Source: Actinomycetes bacterium (GTDB taxonomy: Bacteria > Actinomycetota > Acidimicrobiia > Acidimicrobiales > RAAP-2). From it: a stretch of DNA of 64,000 bases. The stretch spans positions 1 to 64,000 of the forward strand of contig JAJZUS010000001.1 of the NCBI GenBank assembly GCA_021848365.1, in the 5' to 3' direction. Below, piece after piece: positions 34,321-42,809 of this stretch; positions within the stretch are counted from its first letter, which is position 1, and every line of letters begins with the position of its first letter. A model generated the notes under the pieces. That model worked only from the letters and a program-made list of their open reading frames with translations. It did no database searches and was not told the origin of the DNA. The position numbers and the translations under genes were made by a program.

Positions 34321-35274
34321 CTAGAGGGTCAACAGGTCGCGCGCGCCCGTGTCCGACGACGGGTGACGTAGCTTGCTCATGGCCCGCGCCTCGATCTGAC
34401 GGATGCGCTCGCGGGTGAGGTTCATCTCGGCGCCGACGTCCTCCAGGGTGCGGATCTCGCCCGCCCCGTCGAGGCCGAAACGCATGCGCAGGATCCTCTG
34501 CTCGCGCTCGTCGAGGGGCTGCAGGAGCTTCTCGATCGCCTCGGGCATCATCTTCACCGCGGCGACGTCGAAGGGCGACTCCGCCGAGCGGTCCTCGACG
34601 ACGTCCCCGAGCTCGGCGTCGCCGTCCTCGCGCAGGGGCTCGGAGAGCGAGATCGGCTCGGAGCGGAAGCGCAGGGCCTCGATGAGCTTGTCCTCGGGCA
34701 TCTCGCACTCCTCGCAGAGCTCCTTGATGGTCGGCGGGCGACCGAACTTGAGCTCGAGGCGAGACTGGGCCTTCTGGACTCGCGCCAGCGTGTCGCCGGC
34801 GTGCACCGGCAGGCGGATGGTGCGCCCCGTGTTGGCGATGCCGCGAGTGATCGCCTGACGGATCCACCACGTGGCGTAGGTCGAGAACTTGAAGCCCTTG
34901 CGCCAGTCGAACTTCTCGACGGCGTGCATGAGGCCGAGGTTGCCCTCCTGGATGAGGTCGAGCAGCGGCAGGCCCGACGCCTGGTACTTCTTCGCGATCG
35001 AGACGACCAGTCGCAGGTTCGACTGGACGAAGTCGCGCTCCGCCGTGTCGCCGCGGTGGATCGCCCGCTTGAGCGCCTGCTTGCGCGCCGGGGTCAGCTT
35101 GACCTTCTTGTCCGCCTCGGCGGCCTCGAGCTCGGCGCGCGCCTCGCGCCCCTCCTCGATGGCCTGGGCCAGCTGGACCTCGTCGTCCTTGGTCAGCAGG
35201 CTGTACTGTCCGATGTCGGACAGGTACAGGCGGACCAAATCCTCGTCGTCGCGGTCCACGCGGTCCTTCGCCAT
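34321..35274 (-). CDS. RNA polymerase sigma-70 factor, primary-type
   Basis: The 317-residue factor has region 1.2 (DLVRLYLSDIGQYSLLT), region 2 (LVVSIAKKYQASGLPLLDLIQEGNLGLMHAVEKFDWRKGFKFSTYATWWIRQAI), region 3 (IKELCEECEMPEDKLIEALR) and region 4 (LEDVGAEMNLTRERIRQIEARAMSKLRHP). There is no long acidic N-terminal extension, so it is either a compact primary sigma or a group 2 factor. ATG 35274 is preferred because AAGGGA lies 6 bp upstream; the GTG two codons earlier would touch the ribosome site. Confidence 0.93.
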   Translation of the reverse strand: MAKDRVDRDDEDLVRLYLSDIGQYSLLTKDDEVQLAQAIEEGREARAELEAAEADKKVKLTPARKQALKRAIHRGDTAERDFVQSNLRLVVSIAKKYQASGLPLLDLIQEGNLGLMHAVEKFDWRKGFKFSTYATWWIRQAITRGIANTGRTIRLPVHAGDTLARVQKAQSRLELKFGRPPTIKELCEECEMPEDKLIEALRFRSEPISLSEPLREDGDAELGDVVEDRSAESPFDVAAVKMMPEAIEKLLQPLDEREQRILRMRFGLDGAGEIRTLEDVGAEMNLTRERIRQIEARAMSKLRHPSSDTGARDLLTL

Positions 35275-35309
35275 GCGCACTCCCTTGCCTCGGCTACCCG
35301 GTACTTCTA

Positions 35310-35315
35310 GTTATA
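35310..35315 (-). promoter_or_regulatory. candidate -10 box, sigma factor gene
   Basis: TATAAC on the minus strand is 35 bp before the ATG and close to the consensus; no clear -35 is seen at the right spacing. Confidence 0.4.
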
Positions 35316-35330
35316 CGGGGGGCCGCAACC

Positions 35331-35786
35331 CTACCGGCCGGGCGGGAAGCTCTCGGCCGCGCCGGCCTCATCGAGCCGTGTGATCAGGGATCTCGCACGA
35401 TCAGCCCACTCGGGGTCGTCGGGGTCCCCCGCGGGGGCCACGGCCGCCAGCCCGTAGAGGGCGCGGACCAGCCCCTCGGCGCAGATCCCGAGTCGGGGGT
35501 CGTCGGAGTCGGCCCGGGCGTCCACGATGCTCACGAGCAGCCGGGGGACGACCAGCATCGTCAGGGCGTAGCGCAGCAGGAGCCCGCCGGGGTCGCCCTC
35601 GCGGGCCTCGGCGAGGACCGCGAGGGCGAGGGGGTCCGGCTCGGGCGTCGCCGGTCCCGCGACGAGCGTCGTCAGCTCGGCGCAGTGGGCGGCGAAGGCC
35701 GTGATCCCCTCCGGCGCACCGTCCGCCACCGCCGGGCGCGACCCCGTGGCGAGGGCCGCGAGCACCGCCGCGACGCGCGAGTTCAC
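35331..35786 (-). CDS. hypothetical protein coupled to NAD synthase
   Basis: The 151-residue product is Ala/Leu-rich and mostly helical by appearance, with no signal peptide, membrane segment or recognisable motif (ITAFAAHCAELTTLVAG, ALTMLVVPRLLVSIVDAR). The GTG start at 35786 overlaps the nadE stop as GTGA, so it is probably translated with nadE. Codon use matches the neighbours, which supports it being a real gene. Function unknown. Confidence 0.7.
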   Translation of the reverse strand: MNSRVAAVLAALATGSRPAVADGAPEGITAFAAHCAELTTLVAGPATPEPDPLALAVLAEAREGDPGGLLLRYALTMLVVPRLLVSIVDARADSDDPRLGICAEGLVRALYGLAAVAPAGDPDDPEWADRARSLITRLDEAGAAESFPPGR

Positions 35787-37534
35787 CGCCGTCGGCCGAA
35801 GCCGTTGGTGATCGGCATGCGACGGTCGCGACCGAAGGCCTTGCTCGAGATCCGCACGCCGGGCGGCATCTGCCGCCGCTTGTACTCGCTGCCGTCGACC
35901 AGGCGCACGATGCGCTGGACGAGATCGGGGTCGTGCCCGAGCTCGATCATCTCCATCGCCGTCGCGTCGCGCTCGACGTAGAGCTCGAGCAGGGGGTCGA
36001 GCTCGTCGTAGGGCGGGAGCGACTGATCGTCGCGCTGCCCGGGACGCAGTTCGGCCGACGGCGGCTTCTCGAGCACGCTCACCGGGATCGGCGGCTCGTC
36101 GCCGACGAGGATCGCCGCGGCGTTGCGGTAGTGGCAGAGCTCGTAGACGAGGGTCTTCGGGACGTCCTTGATGACGGCGAAGCCGCCGGCCGAGTCGCCG
36201 TACAGGGTCGAGTAGCCGGTCGCCATCTCGGACTTGTTGCCCGTGGTGAGCACGATCGCACCGGTCGCGTTGGAGAGCGCCATGAGCAGGACCCCGCGGA
36301 TGCGCGACTGGAGGTTCTCGTCGGTGAGCCCGACCGGCTCGTCGCCGAGCACCGGCTCGAGCATCGCGCGCAACGTGGCGTGAGCGGCCTCGATGGGGAT
36401 CTCGGAGAGCTCGATGTCCAGCCGTCGCGCGAGTTCCGCCGCGTCGTCGAGCGAGTGCGAGGACGAGTAGCGACTCGGCATGGCGACACCGCGCACCGCG
36501 CGCGCCCCGACGGCGTCGACGGCGATCGTCGCCACGAGCGAGGAGTCCACCCCACCCGACAGCCCGAGGATGGCGCGGCGGAAGCCGTTCTTGATCAGGT
36601 AGTCGCGCGTGCCCGTGACCAGGGCCCGGTAGATCTCCTCGACCTCGTCGGGTGGGGTGGTCACCACGTTGTGGGTGACGCCACTCGGGTGCGTCACCGG
36701 CCGGCCGACCGGGACGCCGCCGGACGCCTCGGGGATCTCGAGGTCGACGACCACCAGGGCCTCGTCGAAGGCCGCCGCCCGGGCGACGATCTCGCCGGTC
36801 GCGTCGACGACCATCGACTGGCCGTCGAAGACGAGCTCGTCCTGGCCCCCGACGAGGTTGACGTAGGCGATGGCGCACCCGGTCTCGCGGGCGCGCGCCT
36901 CGAGCATCGCTCGGCGCTCCTCGCGCCGGCCCCGCGCGAAGGGCGAGGCGTTGGCCACGACGAGCAGTCGCGCTCCCTGGTCGGCGAGGGCCCGCGCCGG
37001 TCCGGCCGGCAGCCAGACGTCCTCGCAGATGAGCAGGCCCACCGGGACGCCGGCCACGTTGATGAGGGTGTGGGGCCCGACGCCCGGGTGGAAGTAGCGG
37101 CGCTCGTCGAAGACGTCGTAGTTGGGCAGGTGCCGCTTGATCGCGGTGGCGACGACCTCCCCCGCGTCGACGACCGCGAGGGCGTTCGCCACGTGGGCCC
37201 GACGTCCGTCGTCGCCGGCCTGGTCGCGGCCGTCGCCCGAGGCCGCCAGCCGCACTCCGCGCGAGCCCTCGGCGAGCACCGTCCCCACGAGGATCGGCGG
37301 CCCGGCGGACTCGGCGACCAGGACGTCGAGGGCGGCGTCGGCCGCCTCGACGAACCCCTCCTTCAGCAGCAGGTCCTCCGGGGGGTAGCCCGTCAGGGCC
37401 AGTTCGGGGGTGACGACGAGGTCGGCCCCCACTCCCTGGGCCTGCGTCCGCAGTCGCGCGATCGTCGCCAGGTTGGCCGTGAGGTCGCCGACCACCGCGT
37501 TCATCTGGGCGAGGGCGAGGCGCACGACCGGCAC
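35783..37534 (-). CDS. nadE: glutamine-dependent NAD+ synthase
   Basis: The 583-residue enzyme has an N-terminal nitrilase-type glutaminase (about 1-280; Glu in VVTPELALTGYPPEDLL, Lys in AIKRHLPNYDVFDERRYF, Cys in GLLICEDVWLP) and a C-terminal NAD synthetase with the PP-loop ILGLSGGVDSSLVATIA and TTGNKSEMATGYSTLYGD. Ammonia passes between domains to amidate deamido-NAD. It lies beside the glutamine synthetase block but is transcribed away from it. A 151 bp gap separates the start from glnII. Confidence 0.95.
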   Translation of the reverse strand: MPVVRLALAQMNAVVGDLTANLATIARLRTQAQGVGADLVVTPELALTGYPPEDLLLKEGFVEAADAALDVLVAESAGPPILVGTVLAEGSRGVRLAASGDGRDQAGDDGRRAHVANALAVVDAGEVVATAIKRHLPNYDVFDERRYFHPGVGPHTLINVAGVPVGLLICEDVWLPAGPARALADQGARLLVVANASPFARGRREERRAMLEARARETGCAIAYVNLVGGQDELVFDGQSMVVDATGEIVARAAAFDEALVVVDLEIPEASGGVPVGRPVTHPSGVTHNVVTTPPDEVEEIYRALVTGTRDYLIKNGFRRAILGLSGGVDSSLVATIAVDAVGARAVRGVAMPSRYSSSHSLDDAAELARRLDIELSEIPIEAAHATLRAMLEPVLGDEPVGLTDENLQSRIRGVLLMALSNATGAIVLTTGNKSEMATGYSTLYGDSAGGFAVIKDVPKTLVYELCHYRNAAAILVGDEPPIPVSVLEKPPSAELRPGQRDDQSLPPYDELDPLLELYVERDATAMEMIELGHDPDLVQRIVRLVDGSEYKRRQMPPGVRISSKAFGRDRRMPITNGFGRRR

Positions 37535-37585
37535 GCAGGAAGCCTACCGGTGCCCCCGACGACGCTCCCGGCCCGGCGACGGCAC

Positions 37586-37603
37586 GTTTCACACGCGGTT
37601 AAC
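37586..37603. promoter_or_regulatory. candidate nitrogen-regulator (GlnR-like) site upstream of glnII
   Basis: GTTTCACACGCGGTTAAC is an AT-richer island about 85 bp before glnII. GTTTC is the exact complement of the GAAAC half of actinobacterial GlnR boxes, and GTTAA resembles the GTnAC half, but spacing is 7 rather than 6 and the second half is imperfect. Confidence 0.35.
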
Positions 37604-37685
37604 ACAACCCGGGTGTTCGGCGCGCGCGGCCCACCAGACTGGTCTCGGTCGCGGGAAGTCCGCGCGCACCTTCGAAGGAGTGACG

Positions 37686-38810
37686 GTGGCGTATCAGGCT
37701 GAGTACATCTGGATCGACGGCACGGAGCCGACGCGCAAGCTGCGCAGCAAGACCCGCATCGTCCACGACGGCGCGAAGCCGCCGATCTGGGGGTTCGACG
37801 GCTCGAGCACGAACCAGGCGACCGGCCACTTCTCGGACTGCGTGCTGCGGCCCGTCTTCACGTGCCCCGACCCGCTCCGCGGGCCGAACGACGTCCTGGT
37901 CATGTGCGAGGTCCTCAACCCCGACATGACGCCCCACCCCACGAACACCCGCGCCGCCTGCGTCACGGTGGCCGAGAAGTTCAAGTCATTCGAGCCGATG
38001 TTCGGCATCGAGCAGGAGTACACCTTCTTCCAGGACGGCCGGCCCTACGGCTGGCCCGAGGTCGGCTTCCCCGCCCCCCAGGGCCCCTACTACTGCGGCG
38101 TCGGCGGGACGAAGCTGCCCGGCCGCGACATCGTGGAGGCCCACACCCTGGCGTGCCTGCGCGCCGGGCTCGCCATCGAGGGCACCAACGCCGAGGTGAT
38201 GATGGGCCAGTGGGAGTTCCAGGTCGGCGTCCTCGGCACCGTCGAGATCGGTGACCAGCTCTGGACCATGCGCTGGCTGCTCGAGCGCATCGCCGAGGAC
38301 TTCGGCGTCGACGTCAGCTTCGACGCGAAGCCCATCAAGGGTGACTGGAACGGAGCGGGCGCCCACACCAACTTCTCGACCAAGCAGATGCGCGAGCCCG
38401 GTGGCTGGGACGCTATCATCGCCGGCTGCGAGGCGCTCGGGACGCGCGTGCCCGAGCACATCGAGAGCTACGGGGACGGCATCACGGACCGTCTGACCGG
38501 CGCCCACGAGACGGCCCACTGGTCCACGTACTCCTACGGCGTCTCGGACCGCGGCTCGTCGGTGCGCATCCCCGGCGGAGTGGCGCGCGACCGGCGTGGC
38601 TACCTCGAGGACCGTCGCCCCAACGCGAACGTCGACCCCTACGTCGTCAGCCGCCTGATGGTCGAGACGATCTGTGGCGCCGCCGCCGCCGCGGCCCCCG
38701 CGAAGAAGGCCGTCGCCGCGGCGCCCGCGACCAAGACGGCGGTGAAGAAGGCCCCGGTGAAGAAGGCGACGACCAAGGCGCCCGCGAAGAAGGCGTCGGC
38801 CCGGCGCTAG
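37686..38810 (+). CDS. glnII: glutamine synthetase type II with Lys/Ala-rich tail
   Basis: The 374-residue product is the eukaryote-type GSII, making glutamine from glutamate and ammonia. Motifs include YIWIDGTEPTRKLRSKTR, WGFDGSSTNQATG, FGIEQEYTFF, EVMMGQWEFQVG, WNGAGAHTNFSTKQMRE and SSVRIPGGVARDRRGYLEDRRPNANVDPY. The catalytic core ends near residue 328. A further about 45 residues (AAAAAPAKKAVAAAPATK and onward to KKASARR) form a histone H1-like tail absent from characterised GSII. GTG 37686 has AAGGAG about 7 bp upstream. GSII is not regulated by adenylylation. Confidence 0.93.
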   Translation: MAYQAEYIWIDGTEPTRKLRSKTRIVHDGAKPPIWGFDGSSTNQATGHFSDCVLRPVFTCPDPLRGPNDVLVMCEVLNPDMTPHPTNTRAACVTVAEKFKSFEPMFGIEQEYTFFQDGRPYGWPEVGFPAPQGPYYCGVGGTKLPGRDIVEAHTLACLRAGLAIEGTNAEVMMGQWEFQVGVLGTVEIGDQLWTMRWLLERIAEDFGVDVSFDAKPIKGDWNGAGAHTNFSTKQMREPGGWDAIIAGCEALGTRVPEHIESYGDGITDRLTGAHETAHWSTYSYGVSDRGSSVRIPGGVARDRRGYLEDRRPNANVDPYVVSRLMVETICGAAAAAAPAKKAVAAAPATKTAVKKAPVKKATTKAPAKKASARR

Positions 38811-38845
38811 CCGGGCCCGGCGGCTGCGGCCCGCCAGGTGCGAGA

Positions 38846-40141
38846 ATGAACGGCGTGCAGAGCCAGGCGCAGTACGTACTGCGAACCGTGGAGGAGCGCG
38901 GCGTGCGCTTCGTCCAGCTGTGGTTCACGGACGTGCTCGGGCGCCACAAGGCGTTCCACGTCACGCCGGCCGAGCTGGAGGATGCGCTCGACCAGGGGAT
39001 GACCTTCGACGGCTCGGCGATCGACGGCTTCTCGCGCACCAACGAGGCCGACGTCCTGGCGCGCCCCGATCTCACCACCTTCCAGCTCCTCCCCTGGTTC
39101 GAGGAGGGCGCCGGGGTGGCGCGCGTCTTCTGCGACATCGCGAACATCGACGGGACGCCCTTCGCCGGATGCCCCCGCCAGCAGCTGCGCCGCGTCCTCA
39201 GTGAGGCGCGCGCCGCCGGCTACACGTTCTACGTCGCCCCCGAGGTGGAGTACTTCTACTTCGCCGACCTCGACGGGGGTGCCCCGCGGCCCCTCGACAC
39301 CGGGAGCTACTTCGACCTGCTGCCCGACGACCCGGGCAGCCAGCTGCGCCGGCGCACCGTGCTCATCCTCGAGGAGATGGGCATCGGCGTCGAGCACGCC
39401 CAGCACGAGGACGCCCCCGGCCAGCACGAGATCGACCTGCGCTACACCGACGCCCTCACGATGGCCGACACCGTGATGTCGGTCCGCTACGTCGTCAAGG
39501 AGCTCGCCCGCCAGGCCGGGGTCTGGGCGAGCTTCATGCCCAAGCCCCTCGCCAACGTCCAGGGCTCGGGCATGCACACCCACCTGTCGCTGTGGCGCGA
39601 CGACGCCAACGCCTTCATCGGTGACGGCCCCTACGGCCTCTCCGACGTGGCGACGCGCTTCGTCGCGGGCCTCGTCCACCACGCCCCCGAGATCACGGCG
39701 ATCACCAACCAGTGGGTCAACTCCTACAAGCGACTCGTGCCCGGCCTCGAGGCGCCCATCGGCGCCGGCTGGGCCCGCTACGACCGCAACGCCCTGATCC
39801 GGGTGCCCTCCGTGAAGCCCGACCGCGTCGACTCGACCCGCGTCGAGTTCCGCTCGCCCGACCCCGCCGCCAACCCCTACCTCGCCTTCGCCGTGATCCT
39901 GGCGGCCGGCCTGCGGGGGGTGACGGGTGACTACGAGCTGCCGCCCGAGGGGGCGACCGCGGCCCGACTCCCCCAGTCGCTCGCCGAGGCCGTCGACCTC
40001 ATGGAGCGCTCGACGCTCCTCCACGAGACCCTCGGCGAGCACCAGGTGGAGTGGTTCCTGCGCAACAAGCGCGCCGAGTGGGACGCCTATCGCGGGCAGG
40101 TGACCCCCTTCGAGCTCGACCGGTACCTGCCACTGCTGTGA
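38846..40141 (+). CDS. glnA: glutamine synthetase type I (GSI-alpha-like)
   Basis: The 431-residue protein has the beta-grasp N-domain (RFVQLWFTDVLGRHKAFHVTPAELEDALDQGMTFDGSAIDGFSR) and catalytic domain (APEVEYFYF, GQHEIDLRY, KPLANVQGSGMHTHLSLW, NSYKRLVPGLEAP, STRVEFRSPDPAANPYLAFA). The adenylylation loop with its Tyr (NLYDLP type) is absent, so GlnE control is not expected. It follows glnII by 35 bp. ATG 38846 is used; GTG 38855 is a possible leaderless start. Confidence 0.92.
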   Translation: MNGVQSQAQYVLRTVEERGVRFVQLWFTDVLGRHKAFHVTPAELEDALDQGMTFDGSAIDGFSRTNEADVLARPDLTTFQLLPWFEEGAGVARVFCDIANIDGTPFAGCPRQQLRRVLSEARAAGYTFYVAPEVEYFYFADLDGGAPRPLDTGSYFDLLPDDPGSQLRRRTVLILEEMGIGVEHAQHEDAPGQHEIDLRYTDALTMADTVMSVRYVVKELARQAGVWASFMPKPLANVQGSGMHTHLSLWRDDANAFIGDGPYGLSDVATRFVAGLVHHAPEITAITNQWVNSYKRLVPGLEAPIGAGWARYDRNALIRVPSVKPDRVDSTRVEFRSPDPAANPYLAFAVILAAGLRGVTGDYELPPEGATAARLPQSLAEAVDLMERSTLLHETLGEHQVEWFLRNKRAEWDAYRGQVTPFELDRYLPLL

Positions 40142-40839
40142 TCGACGTCGTCCTCTGCGTCCCCTCGTGCGACGGGCCCATTCGCAAGGCCTTCGAGGTG
40201 ACCGGGGTGACGCCGGCCGTCGCGTCGACCGGTCGACTGAACGAGGTGATCGCCCTCGAGCCGGCCGACGGCTTCGCCGGCGCCGTCATCAACGCGGCCG
40301 GCTTCCCCTTCACGGAGGCGATGAACCTCTGCCGCCAACTGCGACACCGGGACCGGCCGGTCTCGCCCATCATCCTGCTGCTCGACCACTACCAGCTCGA
40401 CGACCTGACGTTCCGCGAGGACCTCTTCGACGACTTCGTCGTCGGGCCCTTCGACGTGAGCGAGGTGGCCACCCGCCTGCGCCACCGCCTGCGCCGCGCG
40501 GGCAACGAGACGGTGGCCGCGCGCGTCGAGCACGGTGGGCTCGCCATGAACCTCGAGACCTACCAGGCGACCATCGCCGGGCGGGTCATGGACCTCACGT
40601 ACATGGAGTACGAACTGCTGCGCTTCCTCGCGACGAACCCCTACCGCGTCTTCACCCGCGAGACCCTGCTCAGTCGGGTCTGGGGCTACGAGTACTACGG
40701 CGGAGCCCGCACCGTGGACGTCCACGTCCGACGACTACGGGCGAAACTCGGCGAGGAGTACGCGCACCTGATCCAGACGGTGCGCTCGGTCGGCTACCGG
40801 TTCGGGGCGCCGTCGGAGGGCGAGTCCGACGAGGACTAG
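40138..40839 (+). CDS. atypical OmpR-type regulator, GlnR-like, coupled to glnA
   Basis: The 233-residue protein has a receiver-like domain (1-120) and an OmpR winged helix (about 130-225; DLTYMEYELLRFLATNPYRVFTRETLLSRVWGYEYYGGARTVDVHVRRLRAKLG). At the end of strand 3 the phospho-accepting Asp is replaced (AVINAAGFP, Asn52) and the conserved Lys is Gly (FVVGPFD), so it cannot work as a classic phosphorylated regulator. The GTG overlaps the glnA stop as GTGA. No sensor kinase is near. Position and atypical receiver suggest a GlnR-like nitrogen regulator. Confidence 0.83.
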   Translation: MIDVVLCVPSCDGPIRKAFEVTGVTPAVASTGRLNEVIALEPADGFAGAVINAAGFPFTEAMNLCRQLRHRDRPVSPIILLLDHYQLDDLTFREDLFDDFVVGPFDVSEVATRLRHRLRRAGNETVAARVEHGGLAMNLETYQATIAGRVMDLTYMEYELLRFLATNPYRVFTRETLLSRVWGYEYYGGARTVDVHVRRLRAKLGEEYAHLIQTVRSVGYRFGAPSEGESDED

Positions 40840-41204
40840 TGGTGCGCCGGGGCGTGGGCCCAGAGCTCGACCTCGGCCCGAGCACCGAGGGGCAGCTGGG
40901 CGACCGCCACGGCCGAACGAGTCGGCCGGGGATCGGTGAAGAACTCCATCCACACCTCGTTGCACGACGCGAAGTCGCCCATGTCGACGAGGAAGAGCGT
41001 GCCCTTGATGACCTGCTCCAACGTGGCTCCCGCCTCGGCCAGGACGGCGCGGGCGTTGGTGAGGGCCTGGCGCAACTGGCCGGCGGCGGTGGCGTCCGCG
41101 AAGCCGGGCGCCGGGGCGCCGGCGACGACGCCCAACTGGCCCGAGATCACGACGAGGTCGCCGGCGCGGCGCCAGGGCGAGTAGGGACCAACGGTGGCGG
41201 CCAC
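40836..41204 (-). CDS. RidA family protein
   Basis: The 122-residue product has GPYSPWRRAGDLVVISGQLG, QLRQALTNARAVLAEAGATLEQVIKGTLFLVDM and the end RSAVAVAQLPLGARAEVELWA, with the conserved Arg of RSAVAV-type RidA that binds the carboxylate of enamine/imine substrates. RidA deaminates reactive enamines released by PLP enzymes. GTG 41204 starts one base after the iron-sulfur gene stop and aligns with family N-termini; the frame is open 28 codons upstream. Its stop overlaps that of the convergent regulator (CTAG). Confidence 0.85.
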   Translation of the reverse strand: MAATVGPYSPWRRAGDLVVISGQLGVVAGAPAPGFADATAAGQLRQALTNARAVLAEAGATLEQVIKGTLFLVDMGDFASCNEVWMEFFTDPRPTRSAVAVAQLPLGARAEVELWAHAPAHH

Positions 41205-41205
41205 G

Positions 41206-41574
41206 TCAGCAGAAGGAGTTGCCGCAGCCGCAGGTGCGCGTGGCGTTGGGGTTCGTGATGTGGAAGCCGGCGCCCTGGAGTCCGTCACTGAAGTCGAGGG
41301 TCGCCCCGGTCAGCAGCTCGGCACTCTCGGCGTCGACGACCACGGTCACCTCGCCGAAGGTCCGCACGACGTCGTCGGCGGCTCGCTCCGTGTCGAAGTA
41401 CATGTCGTACTGGAAGCCCGAGCAGCCCCCGGACTTGACGGCGACGCGCAGCGCGAGCTCCTCCTCGGCGGCCTCGGCCGCGATGAGCTCGGCCACCTTG
41501 GCGGCGGCGGTAGCCGTGAGCGTGATGGGCTCGACGGGGACGATCTCGAGATGGGCGGTGGCGAGGTCGGTCAT
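41206..41574 (-). CDS. erpA: iron-sulfur cluster insertion protein ErpA/IscA type
   Basis: The 122-residue A-type carrier has three conserved cysteines in VKSGGCSGFQYDMYFD and TCGCGNSFC, which hold an iron-sulfur cluster for transfer to apo-proteins. The ATG at 41574 matches family N-termini (ITLTATAAAKVAELI follows). It is divergent from mrp, another iron-sulfur maturation factor, with 98 bp between them. Confidence 0.92.
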   Translation of the reverse strand: MTDLATAHLEIVPVEPITLTATAAAKVAELIAAEAAEEELALRVAVKSGGCSGFQYDMYFDTERAADDVVRTFGEVTVVVDAESAELLTGATLDFSDGLQGAGFHITNPNATRTCGCGNSFC

Positions 41575-41659
41575 GGAGGCTCCTTCGCGTGGACTGGAGC
41601 CCATGGTAGTGGCCGAGTCGGCCTCTGTCGACGGCGCCGGGAGGGCGGGGCGGGCCCGG

Positions 41660-41665
41660 TAGCCT
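41660..41665 (+). promoter_or_regulatory. leaderless -10 box, mrp
   Basis: TAGCCT ends 7 bp before the GTG at 41673; no ribosome binding site is present. Confidence 0.55.
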
Positions 41666-41672
41666 GCCGAGC

Positions 41673-42809
41673 GTGAGCCTGGTCGAGCGTGTGCGTGAGC
41701 GCCTGGCCGCCGTGCGGGACCCCGAGCTCGACGCCTCCATCGTCGATCTCGGCATGGTCCGCGACCTCCTGGTCGAGGGCGACGGGGACCTGGTGGTGAC
41801 GGTCGCCCTGACGACGATGGGCTGCCCGCTGCGGAGCCGTATCGAGCGCGACGTGCGCGACGCCGGCTTCGCCGTCGACGGCGTGCGGTCCGTGGAGGTC
41901 CGCGTGGTCGCGATGGACGCCGAGGAGCGCGGGGCGGCCCTGCGCGCGGCGCGCGCCCACGCCCAGGCCCAGGCCCCCACCACGACGCTGCGACCCGGCG
42001 TCCCGGCCGTGGCCGTCGCCTCGGGCAAGGGTGGCGTGGGCAAGTCCTCGGTGACGGCGAACGTCGCCACCGCGCTCGCTCGTCGGGGCCGACGGGTCGG
42101 CGTCCTCGACGCCGACGTCTGGGGCTTCTCGCTGAGCCGCCTGCTCGGGGTGCGCGGTCCGGTCGAGGCCGTGGGAGGTCGCATGGTGCCCCTCGTGCGC
42201 GAGGTGGGCACCGGATCGCTGCACGTCCTCTCCATGGGACTGCTCGCCGACGAGGGGGCGGCCCTCCTGTGGCGCGGACTCGTGGTCCAGAAGGCCGTCG
42301 CCCAGTTCCTAGAGGACGCCGACTGGTCCGGCGTCGACATCCTGCTCATCGACACCCCCCCGGGCACCGGGGACATCCCGATGACCCTCTCGCGGCTGCT
42401 CCCCTCGCTCGGCGTCGTCGTCGTCACGACGCCGCACCCCGCGGCCCAGGGGGTCGCGGCGCGCACCGGGGACTTCGCGCGCAAGTCGAACCTGCGACTC
42501 CTGGGGGTGGTCGAGAACATGGCTCCGGTCGTCTGCGAGGGGGGCGTCCGCCACGCCTACTTCGGCGAGGGCGGCGGCGCCCTCCTCGCCGAGAGCCTTC
42601 ACACGGAGCTGCTCGCGTCCATCCCCCTGCGCGAGGACGTCGCCGCGGCGGGCGACGCGGGTCAGCCCGTCGCCAGCGCCCCCGACGCCGACTTCGACCC
42701 CCTCGTCGACCGCCTCGTCGAGCTGGCCCCGCCGGGCGGTGCGCCCGGCTGTAGCGCGCGGATGCTCGACGCGATCGCGCGGGCCGTCGAGGGGGCCCCG
42801 CTCGGATGA
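41673..42809 (+). CDS. mrp: Mrp/NBP35 family iron-sulfur carrier ATPase
   Basis: The 378-residue protein has an N-terminal MIP18-like domain (about 1-90, VRDPELDASIVDLGMVRDLLVEG) and a P-loop ATPase with the deviant Walker A ASGKGGVGKSSVTANVA, LDADVWGFSLSRLL and IDTPPGTGDIPMTLS. The CPxC pair that bridges the cluster in many homologues is reduced to one Cys (VVCEGGVRHAYFGEGGG), so cluster binding may differ. GTG start at 41673, apparently leaderless. The next gene overlaps as ATGA. Confidence 0.9.
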   Translation: MSLVERVRERLAAVRDPELDASIVDLGMVRDLLVEGDGDLVVTVALTTMGCPLRSRIERDVRDAGFAVDGVRSVEVRVVAMDAEERGAALRAARAHAQAQAPTTTLRPGVPAVAVASGKGGVGKSSVTANVATALARRGRRVGVLDADVWGFSLSRLLGVRGPVEAVGGRMVPLVREVGTGSLHVLSMGLLADEGAALLWRGLVVQKAVAQFLEDADWSGVDILLIDTPPGTGDIPMTLSRLLPSLGVVVVTTPHPAAQGVAARTGDFARKSNLRLLGVVENMAPVVCEGGVRHAYFGEGGGALLAESLHTELLASIPLREDVAAAGDAGQPVASAPDADFDPLVDRLVELAPPGGAPGCSARMLDAIARAVEGAPLG

